Source: Nitrospira sp. (lineage in GTDB: Bacteria; Nitrospirota; Nitrospiria; Nitrospirales; Nitrospiraceae). From it: DNA of 52,307 nt. The position numbers and the translations under genes are program-made. Below the pieces are notes generated by a model that made no database searches, was not told the DNA's origin, and saw only the letters and a list, made by a program, of their open reading frames with translations. The DNA lies in contig JADYYH010000115.1 in assembly GCA_020853775.1 (NCBI GenBank), positions 1 through 52,307 of the forward strand, written 5' to 3'. Positions 1 through 8,610 of the stretch are shown here, piece after piece. Each line of letters opens with the position of its first letter. Positions within the stretch are counted from its first letter, which is position 1.

Positions 1-103
1 TGAGCCCACGCGGTCAACGTCGCGCGCTCTTTCAGGGACAAGACAATGGGAGGAGCAAGGTTCACGATGCATAAGCTGACTCTCGTTGTGGCCAATTGTC
101 AAG

Positions 104-313
104 TCATTTATGACGCACTACACTAGCAACGGTGTCCAGACGATCGACTGCCGCTTTATTCCCCATCGGAAGCCATTTCCCATAGGTATCCACGGTGAGC
201 TGAATGCTCGCATACCCGAGTTGACGTCGTACGTAGACGATCGATTCTCCTTGCTGAAGCAAGAGCGAAGCGTACGTGTGCGGGAGACAATGCGGGGTGA
301 CCTTCGGTGGCAT
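104..313 (-). pseudogene. Tyrosine recombinase (phage integrase) C-terminal remnant
   Basis: The 69 residues match the C-terminal catalytic end of tyrosine recombinases: a box-II-like HTYASLLLQQGES segment, then QLGYASIQLTVDTYGKW, which carries the candidate nucleophilic Tyr. Two catalytic positions look lost. The box-II Arg (normally LRHT) reads LPHT, and the His of the usual LGH motif reads LGY. No continuous N-terminal part is found at the higher coordinates (upstream on this strand). Frames there are broken and only weakly reminiscent of an integrase. This is a dead relic of an integrated element at the left edge of the polysaccharide island. The family call is secure; the original element is not identifiable. 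Confidence 0.75.
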
Positions 314-1208
314 CGCACGGTCTTGAGCATCCTGGCTCCTCCCATGCTAGCCCATGACTCGAGGAACATCGTGATCGCTGGTGAGAGGACTTCTATATCG
401 GTGCTGACACCTGATGAGGCCTGGACCATACCTCCAGTGCACCACCTTACAAGGAGCCGGTGAGCGTACCTCAATTTCTTGCCTCGCCTTTTGGACAAAC
501 GCGACAACATCCTCTGCCTCCCGTAAGAGCCGATAACCAGTGCTTAGAAAAATCGCTGCTTCATCGCCGATCTCCCTCCATTGCGAGATTGGCCTCGAGC
601 AGACTGCTGACAACCATTTCGCGGTTATGAAGCCTGAGACGACATTCAGAAGGGCTTGCAGGATGATCGAAAGGCTGTTCAGCCCAGCTGTGAACGAGGA
701 GGGACGGTATGCTCCCGGCCGTACGGTGAGTCTCTGAGCAATGCGCGAACAGAGCGGGAAGGTATTCGATATCCTGCTAGATTGGCACATAGCTCAATAT
801 GGGCCTGGCCTCAAGGCTGGCTCTGTTTCTTGTTAAAATTACCTCCAGTTTCTGCCCCAAACTACCTAGCCCATCGGTGGTCTGTCGCACCTCCCTGAAA
901 CGGGAGTAGTTTCTTCGTTATCAATGGTCAGCGAAATGCTGGTATTTCTGTGACGACCTTAAAGAAAACAATAAGTTCGGCGACCCCAACAATCAACAAG
1001 CTAGCGATCCGCGCGCAACGGACAAAAATGTACCGCGCCCGTTAGGCTTTAAATTGTGTCATGCCTAGTTACTTTCCCTCAGGAATTCAAATGGCCTGTG
1101 GTATAAATGCAGGTCTATCAGGAGTCATGTTCGACAGCGAAGGCTACGAAAAGCTTCTAAAAATTCCTGGCGCGAAATGTTTTCCGAATACGGTGCGCAG
1201 TCATTCCG
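314..1208. other. Gene-poor leader upstream of the cluster
   Basis: About 0.9 kb without a gene I can support. Short open frames on both strands (for example 540-737 + and 347-790 -) have no recognisable motif and overlap each other. The part next to 314 may be degraded recombinase sequence. The promoter of the large + strand cluster probably lies in the AT-richer stretch around 820-1200, but I cannot point to a convincing -35/-10 or -24/-12 pair. Confidence 0.4.
891..906. terminator. Small GC hairpin, possible weak terminator
   Basis: CTCCC and GGGAG arms (5 bp) enclose a loop of about six bases, followed by TAGTTTCTT. The stem is short and the T tract is interrupted, so this may be fortuitous. 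It would separate the recombinase relic from the polysaccharide cluster. Confidence 0.2.
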
Positions 1209-2741
1209 ATGAGTCAATTGTTGGACAGAATGCTTGTTCGTTGTTTGGTGTGGTGGGGCAGTCTGAAATGGCTTGCCCGGCTGATCGGCTGGGTGTCGAC
1301 TATTTTGGTCGTACGCCTGTTGTCCCCGGAAGATTATGGCCTATTGGCCATGGCCGGGGTCTATTTCGTATTTGCAAAGCTGCTCTTTGAGTTTGGTCTA
1401 GGCGCGAGTGTGGTCACAAAAGCCCTTGATGCGGTGCAGCTGGCTCAAGTCAATAGTCTGAGTGTTTTTCTGGGTGTGCTCGGCTTGCTGTTATCCATTG
1501 TCGTTGCGGAACCATTGGCCGATTTCTATGGGGCGCCTGCTTTGTTCTGGGTTGTGGTTGTCATGGCGCTGTCGTTCGTACTATCCGGGCTGCGCACGGT
1601 GCCAACCGCAATCTTGGAAAGAGAGTTACGCTTCGAATACTTAGCTGTGATTGAAACCGTTCAAGTTCTTTTTCAGGCCTGCTGCAGCTTGTGGTTGGCG
1701 GCGAACGGTTTTCACTATTGGACGCTAATTATCAGTGGTCTTGCGGGCGAATGTATCACGACTATGGCAGTGCTGCTGAAGCGGCGGCACAACTTCTTGT
1801 TTCCTACCGTCCAATCGATTAATGCATTTGTGTTTGGTTCTCATGTCGTTCTCTCTCGGCTATTTTGGAGCGCCCAGATGCAATCGCAGTTTCTTGTGGC
1901 GGGTCGCGTGTTGGGCAGTGTCTCGTTGGGTGTGTATTCCGTAGCCTGGTCATTGTCGAGTCTGATGGTCGAGCACATTACAGCAACCATTGGCCGCGTG
2001 ACGTTTCCTTTTTTTTCGACCATTCAACACGATCCCGGGCTCCTTCGTCGATATTATTTGGTCTTGGTCGAAGGACTTGCGCTGACATGTTTTGCCGCTG
2101 AGCTGGGCATGGCGTTGGTTGCAGATGAATTTGTTCCAGTCATTCTTGGACCTCGTTGGCTTGAAGTGATTTCACCCATCCAAATTCTAGCCATGGCCGC
2201 GATCGTTCGTACCATCGATCCGTTGCTTCCTCAGCTTCTGTTCGTCAGCGGAGAAGTTCGGTTTCAGACAATCATGATGGGTATCGCCGCGCTCGTGTTA
2301 CCGGCAGGGTTTTTTGTCGGAAGTCACTGGGGCCTTTCATCCATGGCTCTTACATGGCTCGTGATATTTCCTCTTGTGAGCATTCCTTTGTATGTCCGCG
2401 TGTTCCACCGTTTGCAGATTCCAGTGGCGCAATTTGCAAAAGCCTTGTGGCCGGCCACTAGTGCTTGTTGTCTGATGGTGGCAACAGTGCTCCTTGTGAA
2501 AGCGGGCCTGCCCGCTGAAATGCCGGCCTGGATTAAGTTGGCGGTAGAGGTCTTGGTCGGTGCCGCGACATATGGCCTCACACTGCTCGCACTGTTTAAG
2601 GAGCGGTTGTTGACATTTTGGAGGTTGGTCGTGCCCACAAAAACAGAGAATGCCTACTCATGGGTACCGCCGGCGACACTTGCGGTGGTCCCGGAATCAT
2701 TGCAGAGAGAGTCAGCCTCTCAGCCAACCTCGCAAGGGTAA
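1209..2741 (+). CDS. Polysaccharide/oligosaccharide flippase, PST (Wzx/WzxC-like) family
   Basis: A 510-aa polytopic membrane protein with about 12 hydrophobic segments. The N-terminal sequence LVVRLLSPEDYGLLAMAG is typical of PST-family exporters, which flip undecaprenyl-diphosphate-linked repeat units across the inner membrane. The length fits the family. The last ~50 residues are hydrophilic and Pro/Ser/Thr rich, forming a cytoplasmic tail. No clear Shine-Dalgarno sits before this ATG, so a start a few codons downstream (Met8) is possible. It is the first complete gene of the cluster, followed after ~150 bases by a UDP-galactopyranose-mutase-like gene. A second flippase lies at 25161, so at least two lipid-linked products, or two substrates, are probably handled. 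Substrate specificity cannot be read from sequence. Confidence 0.85.
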   Translation: MSQLLDRMLVRCLVWWGSLKWLARLIGWVSTILVVRLLSPEDYGLLAMAGVYFVFAKLLFEFGLGASVVTKALDAVQLAQVNSLSVFLGVLGLLLSIVVAEPLADFYGAPALFWVVVVMALSFVLSGLRTVPTAILERELRFEYLAVIETVQVLFQACCSLWLAANGFHYWTLIISGLAGECITTMAVLLKRRHNFLFPTVQSINAFVFGSHVVLSRLFWSAQMQSQFLVAGRVLGSVSLGVYSVAWSLSSLMVEHITATIGRVTFPFFSTIQHDPGLLRRYYLVLVEGLALTCFAAELGMALVADEFVPVILGPRWLEVISPIQILAMAAIVRTIDPLLPQLLFVSGEVRFQTIMMGIAALVLPAGFFVGSHWGLSSMALTWLVIFPLVSIPLYVRVFHRLQIPVAQFAKALWPATSACCLMVATVLLVKAGLPAEMPAWIKLAVEVLVGAATYGLTLLALFKERLLTFWRLVVPTKTENAYSWVPPATLAVVPESLQRESASQPTSQG

Positions 2742-2894
2742 GCCGAGCATACGAATCTGAGCGATATATATGCCGTATGACAACCGACAAATAAGGGCCG
2801 CAATAAGCGAACCGGCAACGTCGGCTCAGCGGGTGTGGTGTGTTGTAGCGTGGCGGAGGCAACATCAAGTGCTGATTGGGCGTCGGGACTCACA

Positions 2895-4742
2895 ATGAGC
2901 GATCGTCGAGAAGGGGTGGTCGTTATCGGGGCTGGCCCCGCAGGGTTAACAGCAGCCTATCAACTTGCCAAGTTGGGAAGGACGGCGTTTGTTATTGAGA
3001 GGGATCAACTCGTAGGGGGGATTTCTCGAACGGTGAATTATAAAGGATACCACTTCGACATCGGAGGGCATCGGTTTTTTACAAAGGTTGCCGCGGTCGA
3101 GCAGCTCTGGAAAGAGGTCTTGTCGGGTGAGGAGTTTTTGCGTCGGCGACGATTGTCGAGGATTTATTACAATCAAAAGTTCTTTCATTATCCGCTGAAG
3201 CCGTTGAATGCGTTGCGTGGTCTCGGTTTGGTGAATAGTGGTCTCATCCTCGCGAGTTACCTATGGGCAAAACTATTCCCAACGCTTCCAGAAAACAACT
3301 TTGAGTGTTGGGTGTCCAATCGATTTGGATGGCGCCTCTACCAGACATTTTTTAAAACCTACACAGAAAAAGTCTGGGGTATGCCAGCTCACACGATTGC
3401 TGCCGAATGGGCTGCGCAGCGAATAAAAGGGCTCTCACTGTTGGTGGCGTTGAAAAATGCGCTTCTCAAGTCTGGATCAAGTGGCGACGGAGTCGTCAAG
3501 ACGCTCATCGATTCGTTTGATTATCCACAACGGGGCCCGGGAATGATGTGGGAACGGATCGCGGAGTTAGTGAGGAAGCAGGGAAGTGATGTGTTGGTGG
3601 GGACGGCGGTTGACGCCATTTGTTGTCGTGGCAATCGAGTGGAGACTGTGCGAATCAATCGAGACGGCTACAGCGAAAGTATTGGAGCGGATCAGTTCAT
3701 TAGCACGATGCCGCTTAGAGAGCTCATTCAAAAGCTTGATCCTCCTGCGCCTCCGGAGGTCGAGGCGGCCGCCAACTCCCTCAATTATCGAGATTTTCTT
3801 ACTGTGGCGCTGATACTCAACAAGGCGGATGTGTTTCCTGATAACTGGATCTACATCCATGACCCCAAGGTTTCGGTTGGACGGATCCAGAACTTCAAGA
3901 ACTGGAGTCCGCATATGGTCCCTGATCAGGCGAAAACCTGCTTGGGGCTGGAGTATTTTTGTTTTGAGGGAGACGGACTCTGGACAATGACGGATGCAGA
4001 TTTGATCGAGTTGGGGGCGCGCGAGCTCGAAGCAATTGGGTTGGCGAAGAGGAGTGAGGTTGAAGATGGAACCGTCGTGCGAATGCCCAAAGCGTACCCG
4101 GTCTACGACAATACGTATCGAGATGCATTGAACGTGATTAGGGCATTCCTCGGCCGATTGGAAAATATTCAAGTGGTCGGGCGGAATGGCATGCATCGTT
4201 ACAATAACCAGGATCACTCGATGTTGACTGCCATGTTGGCGGTCGAGAATATGTTCGGCGCGCGTCACGATCTTTGGGAAGTCAATGCGGATCAGGAATA
4301 CCATGAAGAAACGACCAGCCGAGAGATCCACGCCAAATCACAGTTGGGGACGTTGGCGCTTACGCAACCGCACGTTCCGGCATCCGTGCCCAGAACAGAG
4401 CATGCAGGACTGGTGACGGCCTTTGCCCGGATGGATAAATTAGCGTTTGCCGTTGCGCTGGGTGTCGTGGCAGGTCTTGTAACCTTCACGGCTACCCTCT
4501 TTCTGGTGTTCAAGGGTGGAGAGGCGGTTGGAAGAAACATGCAACTCCTTGACGAGTTTTTTCTCGGGTACACCGTCTCAGTTACAGGCGCAATGGTTGG
4601 ATTTGCCTACAGCTTTTTGTGGGCTTTTTTGTGGGGATGGACCTTTGCCTATCTTCGGAACTTCATTTTTGCTCTGATGATTTATCGTGCAAAACGGAAA
4701 GTCGAGCTGCTCTCGTTTCGAGAATTCGTGGACCACTTCTGA
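2895..4742 (+). CDS. UDP-galactopyranose-mutase-like FAD oxidoreductase with C-terminal membrane module
   Basis: A 615-aa protein. Residues 8-28 carry the FAD dinucleotide fold (VIGAGPAGLTAAYQLAKLG, GxGxxG at 12-17) followed by a glutamate-ended strand (VIERD). FDIGGHRFFTK and YTEKVWGMP place it in the UGM/protoporphyrinogen-oxidase-like group found in glycan clusters. Residues ~512-615 form an extra membrane module with two to three hydrophobic segments, absent from ordinary mutases. That module is homologous to the whole of the next gene (4742-5104). I chose ATG 2895 because the FAD motif follows at once; an in-frame start at 2835 would add 20 unconvincing residues. The stop overlaps the next ATG (TGATG). 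A sugar-nucleotide mutase or other flavin-dependent sugar step at the membrane is inferred. A second family member without the module is at 17884. Confidence 0.82.
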   Translation: MSDRREGVVVIGAGPAGLTAAYQLAKLGRTAFVIERDQLVGGISRTVNYKGYHFDIGGHRFFTKVAAVEQLWKEVLSGEEFLRRRRLSRIYYNQKFFHYPLKPLNALRGLGLVNSGLILASYLWAKLFPTLPENNFECWVSNRFGWRLYQTFFKTYTEKVWGMPAHTIAAEWAAQRIKGLSLLVALKNALLKSGSSGDGVVKTLIDSFDYPQRGPGMMWERIAELVRKQGSDVLVGTAVDAICCRGNRVETVRINRDGYSESIGADQFISTMPLRELIQKLDPPAPPEVEAAANSLNYRDFLTVALILNKADVFPDNWIYIHDPKVSVGRIQNFKNWSPHMVPDQAKTCLGLEYFCFEGDGLWTMTDADLIELGARELEAIGLAKRSEVEDGTVVRMPKAYPVYDNTYRDALNVIRAFLGRLENIQVVGRNGMHRYNNQDHSMLTAMLAVENMFGARHDLWEVNADQEYHEETTSREIHAKSQLGTLALTQPHVPASVPRTEHAGLVTAFARMDKLAFAVALGVVAGLVTFTATLFLVFKGGEAVGRNMQLLDEFFLGYTVSVTGAMVGFAYSFLWAFLWGWTFAYLRNFIFALMIYRAKRKVELLSFREFVDHF

Positions 4743-5104
4743 TGTCTCATGCACCGTCTGATTCAGGGGGGATGATGGCCAGTCCCATTGACACAGAGGA
4801 TGATAAGCTCTTCGGCGCTATTTTTCGAATGAACAGCAACGTGTTCGGATTGGTTGCGGGGGTACTTTTCGGGTTGGCCGTTTTTATAGTCACCAACTGG
4901 TTGGTGATCAAAGGTGGCCATGTAAATGCGGAGGGAGAATACGTTGTGGGCCCGCATTTACAGTTGCTAAGTCAATTCTTCATCGGATATCGGGTGTCGT
5001 TTTTGGGAAGTCTTATTGGGTTTGCCTATGGCTTTGCCGTCGGCACCATTGCGGGGGCAGCGGTAGGGTGGATTTACAACAAGATCGTCGACTTCAGAAA
5101 CTGA
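4742..5104 (+). CDS. Small membrane protein homologous to the C-terminal module of the preceding flavoprotein
   Basis: A 120-aa protein with a polar N-terminus (about 30 residues) and hydrophobic segments near 32-54 and 78-110. Its core aligns with residues ~512-600 of the upstream flavoprotein: both have LVxKGG, then VGxxxQLLxxFFxGYxVSxxGxxxGFAYxF. This resembles short two-TM proteins often auto-labelled 'bacteriophage holin', but nothing around it is phage. Its ATG overlaps the upstream TGA, implying coupled translation and perhaps a membrane hetero-complex with the flavoprotein. The upstream-extended frame (from 4619) would run inside the previous gene and is rejected. Function unknown. 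Confidence 0.72.
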   Translation: MSHAPSDSGGMMASPIDTEDDKLFGAIFRMNSNVFGLVAGVLFGLAVFIVTNWLVIKGGHVNAEGEYVVGPHLQLLSQFFIGYRVSFLGSLIGFAYGFAVGTIAGAAVGWIYNKIVDFRN

Positions 5105-5387
5105 CAGGTCGCGACTTCTCCTGAGTTGGAAGGGCACGAACCTCCCCTATCGTTGCATCTGCTCTGGTTGGGGAGCGCAGCTCAAAGCGTTCATCTCAGT
5201 GCCCGATGTGTGGCATGCAGGAGAGGGCCATCAAATCATCGTGATGGCCGACGGGACATGTGGCCCCCATGCTTTCGGTGTTCTGGTGGAAGGTGTCTCA
5301 AGAACAGAGCTGAATCCTGCATCGGTGAGAGTTGCTAGGTTTCCCTCGTGCTCATGCGCTGAAGATGGTGGAGGGGAGAACCACAGG
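5105..5387 (+). other. 283-base gap in an otherwise tight gene series
   Basis: No recognised gene. An open frame in phase with the next glycosyltransferase runs back to 5199, but its translation resembles no part of GT4 enzymes. The canonical N-terminus begins at GTG 5388, preceded by the purine-rich GGAGGGGAGAA at 5370-5380. The gap may hold an internal promoter or decayed sequence; I see no clear signal. Confidence 0.35.
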
Positions 5388-6563
5388 GTGAACATCGGTA
5401 TCGACATCAGTACCTGGAACAATCGGCGCGGATTCGGCCGGTTTACCCGTGAAATTGTGAGGTCCATGATCAAGGCAGGCACGGGTCATGATTATCTGCT
5501 CTTCGGAGATAGTGCAACTCTGCTCGGTGAAGACAGCCTTGATCGTGGACACATCATACGTGCGCCGACTGAGCAAGCGGTGGTCGAGGCCGCATCTGCG
5601 TCTGGGCATCGATCGCTGCGTGATATCTGGGCCATGACGCGCGAAGTTGCAAGGCATGATGTCGATGTCATGTTTTTTCCTGCCGTCTACTCATACTTTC
5701 CTGTGCTCAACAAGACGAAAATTATCCTGACCATCCATGACATGATTCCGGATCTCTATCCAGAAAAGGTGTTTCCAAATGCCAGATGTCGAACGTTCTG
5801 GCGGCTGAAGCAGATGGTGGGCATCTGGCAAAGTTCAGTGGTGCTTACCGTGTCCCAACATTCAAAAGACCAAATCATGCAGCACTGTCGTCTTGCAGAT
5901 GGCCAAGTGCATGTCATCTATGAGGCGGCCGGTTCTGCGTTCCATATCATGAACGATCGCGCGGCTGTGCATTCAATCTTGCAGCGGTATGGGCTTACAT
6001 TGGCGGAAAGATTTTTACTGTATGTCGGCGGTATGAGCCCTCATAAGAATCTGGCTGCGTTGATAAGAGCTTACTTGGAGTTGTTAGATGACCCCGGGTT
6101 TGCCGATGTGAAGCTGGTGCTAGTTGGCGAATATCTGGCCGATGCGTTTTATTCAGACTACCCGGCTCTTAGGCAGTTGGTGCTACAAAGTCGGCTGGGA
6201 GATCGGGTGACGTTCACCGGGTTTATCGACGATGTAGATTTGGCGGGTCTCTACAATGCCACCGCGTGCTTTGTGCTTCCATCGCTGGTTGAAGGGTTTG
6301 GCCTTCCGGCTGTCGAAGCTATGGCTTGCGGGGCGGCGGTTGTGGCGAGTCGCGCCGGATCTTTGCCTGAAATTCTCGATGGAGCAGGAAGATTGTTCGA
6401 CCCCGCCGACCATCGGGAGCTTGCTGCCACACTCAAGGGCGTTCTGTCGGATGAGGCGTTGCGCCAAACCATGCGCACGCGCGGTCTGGTGCGGGCGAAG
6501 CGGTTCGGGTGGCAGCAAACCGCTGAACAGCTGAACTGTTTGTGTGAAAGCCTGGTGTCGTGA
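5388..6563 (+). CDS. Glycosyltransferase family 4 (GT-B fold)
   Basis: A 391-aa cytosolic glycosyltransferase. The N-terminal Rossmann half starts NIGIDISTWNNRRGFGR. The C-terminal half carries LLYVGGMSPHKN and the EX7E donor-binding region SLVEGFGLPAVEAMACG, then SRAGSLPEI. It is expected to add a sugar from a nucleotide donor to a lipid-linked intermediate at the inner face of the membrane. I chose GTG 5388 because of the nearby Shine-Dalgarno-like GGAGGGG and because the fold starts there. The next gene's likely start lies 19 bases past the stop, so the two GT4 genes form a pair. Donor and acceptor are unknown. Confidence 0.88.
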   Translation: MNIGIDISTWNNRRGFGRFTREIVRSMIKAGTGHDYLLFGDSATLLGEDSLDRGHIIRAPTEQAVVEAASASGHRSLRDIWAMTREVARHDVDVMFFPAVYSYFPVLNKTKIILTIHDMIPDLYPEKVFPNARCRTFWRLKQMVGIWQSSVVLTVSQHSKDQIMQHCRLADGQVHVIYEAAGSAFHIMNDRAAVHSILQRYGLTLAERFLLYVGGMSPHKNLAALIRAYLELLDDPGFADVKLVLVGEYLADAFYSDYPALRQLVLQSRLGDRVTFTGFIDDVDLAGLYNATACFVLPSLVEGFGLPAVEAMACGAAVVASRAGSLPEILDGAGRLFDPADHRELAATLKGVLSDEALRQTMRTRGLVRAKRFGWQQTAEQLNCLCESLVS

Positions 6564-6582
6564 CAATCGGCTGGAGCGAACG

Positions 6583-7824
6583 TTGAAGTTCTGTATGATC
6601 ACGACCTTCTTTCCGCCCTATAATTTTGGAGGGGATGGAATATTTATTTATCGGCTCGTCAATGAACTGGCCAAACGAGGTCATCAGGTCGATGTCGTCC
6701 ATTGCGAAGATGCGTATCTTTTATTGCAGCCGAAAGGGCCGCAGGGTGATTTCCCTTGTCACGAAAACGTGCGCATACACAAATTAAGGAGTCGGTTTGG
6801 ATTCCTCTCTCCGCTGCTCACCCAGCAAACTGGATCTCCCGGGTTTAAGAGTCGAGCGCTGTCGGACATCCTTGACAATAGCCACTACGACGTCATCCAT
6901 TTTCACAATATGTCCTTGATCGGCATTACGGCGCTTCGCTATGGAAGCGCCGTTAAATTGTACACCACTCACGAGCATTGGTTGGTCTGTCCCATGCATG
7001 TGTTGTGGAAGAACAATAAAGAATTGTGCGCCGAAAAAAGCTGTTTCTCTTGTACGTTGGCATGGAAGCGCCCCCCTCAGCTGTGGCGATACACAGGGTT
7101 GCTCCAACGCATGCTCAGGGAGGTCGATCATTTTATTTCGCCCAGTCGTTTCACCAAACAGAAACATATGGCGCAGGGGTTGGATATTCCTATTACTCAT
7201 ATCCCCTATTTTCTTCCCCGGCGACCATCAGCAGACTATAGCCCGTGCGAAGCAGGCTCGGCTTCAACCGGGTCGCACGAGTTTCTGTTCGTGGGACGGC
7301 TAGAAAAAATCAAGGGCGTGCAGGACCTGATACCGCTGTTTCGCCGCCGTCCTACGTACCGATTATCCATCGCGGGAGACGGGACCTACGCTGCGGAATT
7401 AAAGGAACTGGCGAAGGGAGTCCAGAACATCAGGTTTTTGGGGCGATGCAGCCATGCACAGCTTTCCGCATTGTACCGGAAAGCGAATGCGGTCATTGTT
7501 CCCTCAATCTGCTACGAAGTATTCGGAATTATCATTATTGAAGCGTTCTCTTATAAGACACCTGTGATTGTCAACAATCTCGGAGCCTTGCCTGAGGTGG
7601 TGCATGACAGTGGGGGAGGGATTGTCTATACAGGGGAAGGGGAGCTTGAGCGAGCGGTTGATACCCTGGCCCATGACCATGAACTGCGCGACCGGCTGGG
7701 CCAGCAGGGCTTCGAAGCTTATCTGAAGTATTGGACCGAGGAGTATCACTGTGAGTTGTACTTCGAGCTGATTGATCAGATTCGGAAGGCGAAGGGATTG
7801 ACCCTCCCTGGAGTGGTGCGCTGA
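6583..7824 (+). CDS. Glycosyltransferase family 4 (GT-B fold)
   Basis: About 413 aa. The N-terminus, read from TTG 6583, gives KFCMITTFFPPYNFGGDG, the classic glycine-rich start of GT4 enzymes. GGAG at 6573-6576 sits at good spacing for this TTG; ATG 6595 is the alternative. The C-terminal half shows FLFVGRLEKIKGVQDL, PSICYEVFGIIIIEAF (donor-site EX7E-like) and NLGALPEVV. A Cys/His cluster near residues 120-160 (HEHWLVCPMHVLW, CFSC) is seen in a GT4 subset. It probably acts after the preceding GT4 in assembling a repeat unit. Sugar specificity cannot be deduced. Confidence 0.87.
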   Translation: MKFCMITTFFPPYNFGGDGIFIYRLVNELAKRGHQVDVVHCEDAYLLLQPKGPQGDFPCHENVRIHKLRSRFGFLSPLLTQQTGSPGFKSRALSDILDNSHYDVIHFHNMSLIGITALRYGSAVKLYTTHEHWLVCPMHVLWKNNKELCAEKSCFSCTLAWKRPPQLWRYTGLLQRMLREVDHFISPSRFTKQKHMAQGLDIPITHIPYFLPRRPSADYSPCEAGSASTGSHEFLFVGRLEKIKGVQDLIPLFRRRPTYRLSIAGDGTYAAELKELAKGVQNIRFLGRCSHAQLSALYRKANAVIVPSICYEVFGIIIIEAFSYKTPVIVNNLGALPEVVHDSGGGIVYTGEGELERAVDTLAHDHELRDRLGQQGFEAYLKYWTEEYHCELYFELIDQIRKAKGLTLPGVVR

Positions 7825-7848
7825 CGGCATCCAGGGGCAGGAGGCATC

Positions 7849-8607
7849 GTGCTTGGTGATTGGACCGCAGCGATCCCGATTTTGACGTACCATTCCATAG
7901 ATTCGAGTAAATCGGTGATCTCGACCGATGTGCAGCAGTTTTCCCGGCAAATGGAGTATTTGGCCGAAAGGAAGACTCGAGTCCTCTCCCTGCTCGAGGC
8001 CGTGTTGCTTCTAAAACAGCGGGCGAGTCTTCCTTCGAATGCTGCGGTCTTGACGTTTGATGATGGATTTCGAAACTTTTATACGTGCGCCTTTCCTATC
8101 TTACGGAAGCTGCAGTTTCCGGCAACTGTCTTTTTGGTGACCGGCTACGCAGGAAAAGATAATCACTGGCCGGGACAATCTCCCGGCATTCCCCGATTGG
8201 AGTTGCTTGATTGGCAGGAGGCTCGGGAAGCGTCCCTAGCAGGCATCGATTTTGGCGCCCATAGCGTCACTCATCCGAATCTTGCTCGTCTATCGCACGA
8301 GGACCTTACCAGGGAAATTATCGACCCGCAGCAGATCATCTGTGGTCGGATTGGGGTCACGCCGAAAATCTTTGCGTATCCATATGGCATGTATACTCCG
8401 GTGGCGGAAGAAATCGTTTGCCGGACTTATGAAGCTGCGTGCACAGTGGAGATGGGGTTTGCAGTTCCGGATAGCCATCCCCATCGGCTTCCACGTATTG
8501 ATATGTATTACTTTTCACAAAATAACTTGTTTCAGTGGTTTGGGAGATCTGCATTCCGCCGCTATGTCGGACTGCGAGGACTTCTGCGAAAGTTGCGGGA
8601 TCAGTAA
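7849..8607 (+). CDS. Polysaccharide deacetylase (NodB/CE4-like)
   Basis: A 252-aa protein with CE4 motifs: PILTYHSI near the N-terminus, TFDDG with the Asp pair at residues 71-72, the metal-binding HSVTH (His138, His142), and FAYPYG. No signal peptide or membrane segment is visible, so it is predicted cytoplasmic and may act on a lipid-linked intermediate or a sugar precursor rather than on exported polymer. The GTG start at 7849 follows AGGAGG at 7839-7844. It lies between a GT4 gene and a GT-C gene. Two other deacetylase domains in the window occur as fusions (29977 and 38782). Confidence 0.88.
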   Translation: MLGDWTAAIPILTYHSIDSSKSVISTDVQQFSRQMEYLAERKTRVLSLLEAVLLLKQRASLPSNAAVLTFDDGFRNFYTCAFPILRKLQFPATVFLVTGYAGKDNHWPGQSPGIPRLELLDWQEAREASLAGIDFGAHSVTHPNLARLSHEDLTREIIDPQQIICGRIGVTPKIFAYPYGMYTPVAEEIVCRTYEAACTVEMGFAVPDSHPHRLPRIDMYYFSQNNLFQWFGRSAFRRYVGLRGLLRKLRDQ

Positions 8608-8610
8608 ACG

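Noticed and set aside
347..790. 147-codon - strand frame next to the recombinase relic
   Set aside because: Considered as the recombinase N-terminal half, but its sequence does not match core-binding or catalytic segments, and it overlaps other equally open frames.
774..800. TGGCAC near 782 as half of a sigma-54 promoter
   Set aside because: The required GC element at the correct distance downstream is absent.
1061..1390. 109-codon frame ahead of and overlapping the first flippase
   Set aside because: Most of it runs out of frame inside the flippase. The part before 1209 has no motif and no ribosome site.
3567..4331. 254-codon open frame on the - strand
   Set aside because: Antisense to the flavoprotein gene; no motif.
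4742..5104. Phage holin identity for the small membrane protein
   Set aside because: It resembles proteins with that automatic label, but no phage or lysis gene is nearby and it is homologous to the tail of the adjacent flavoprotein, so the holin role is not supported.
5199..5387. Possible 63-residue N-terminal extension of the first GT4 gene
   Set aside because: The GT4 fold begins exactly at GTG 5388 after a purine-rich ribosome site. The extension is Cys/Gly-rich and unlike any GT4 N-terminus.
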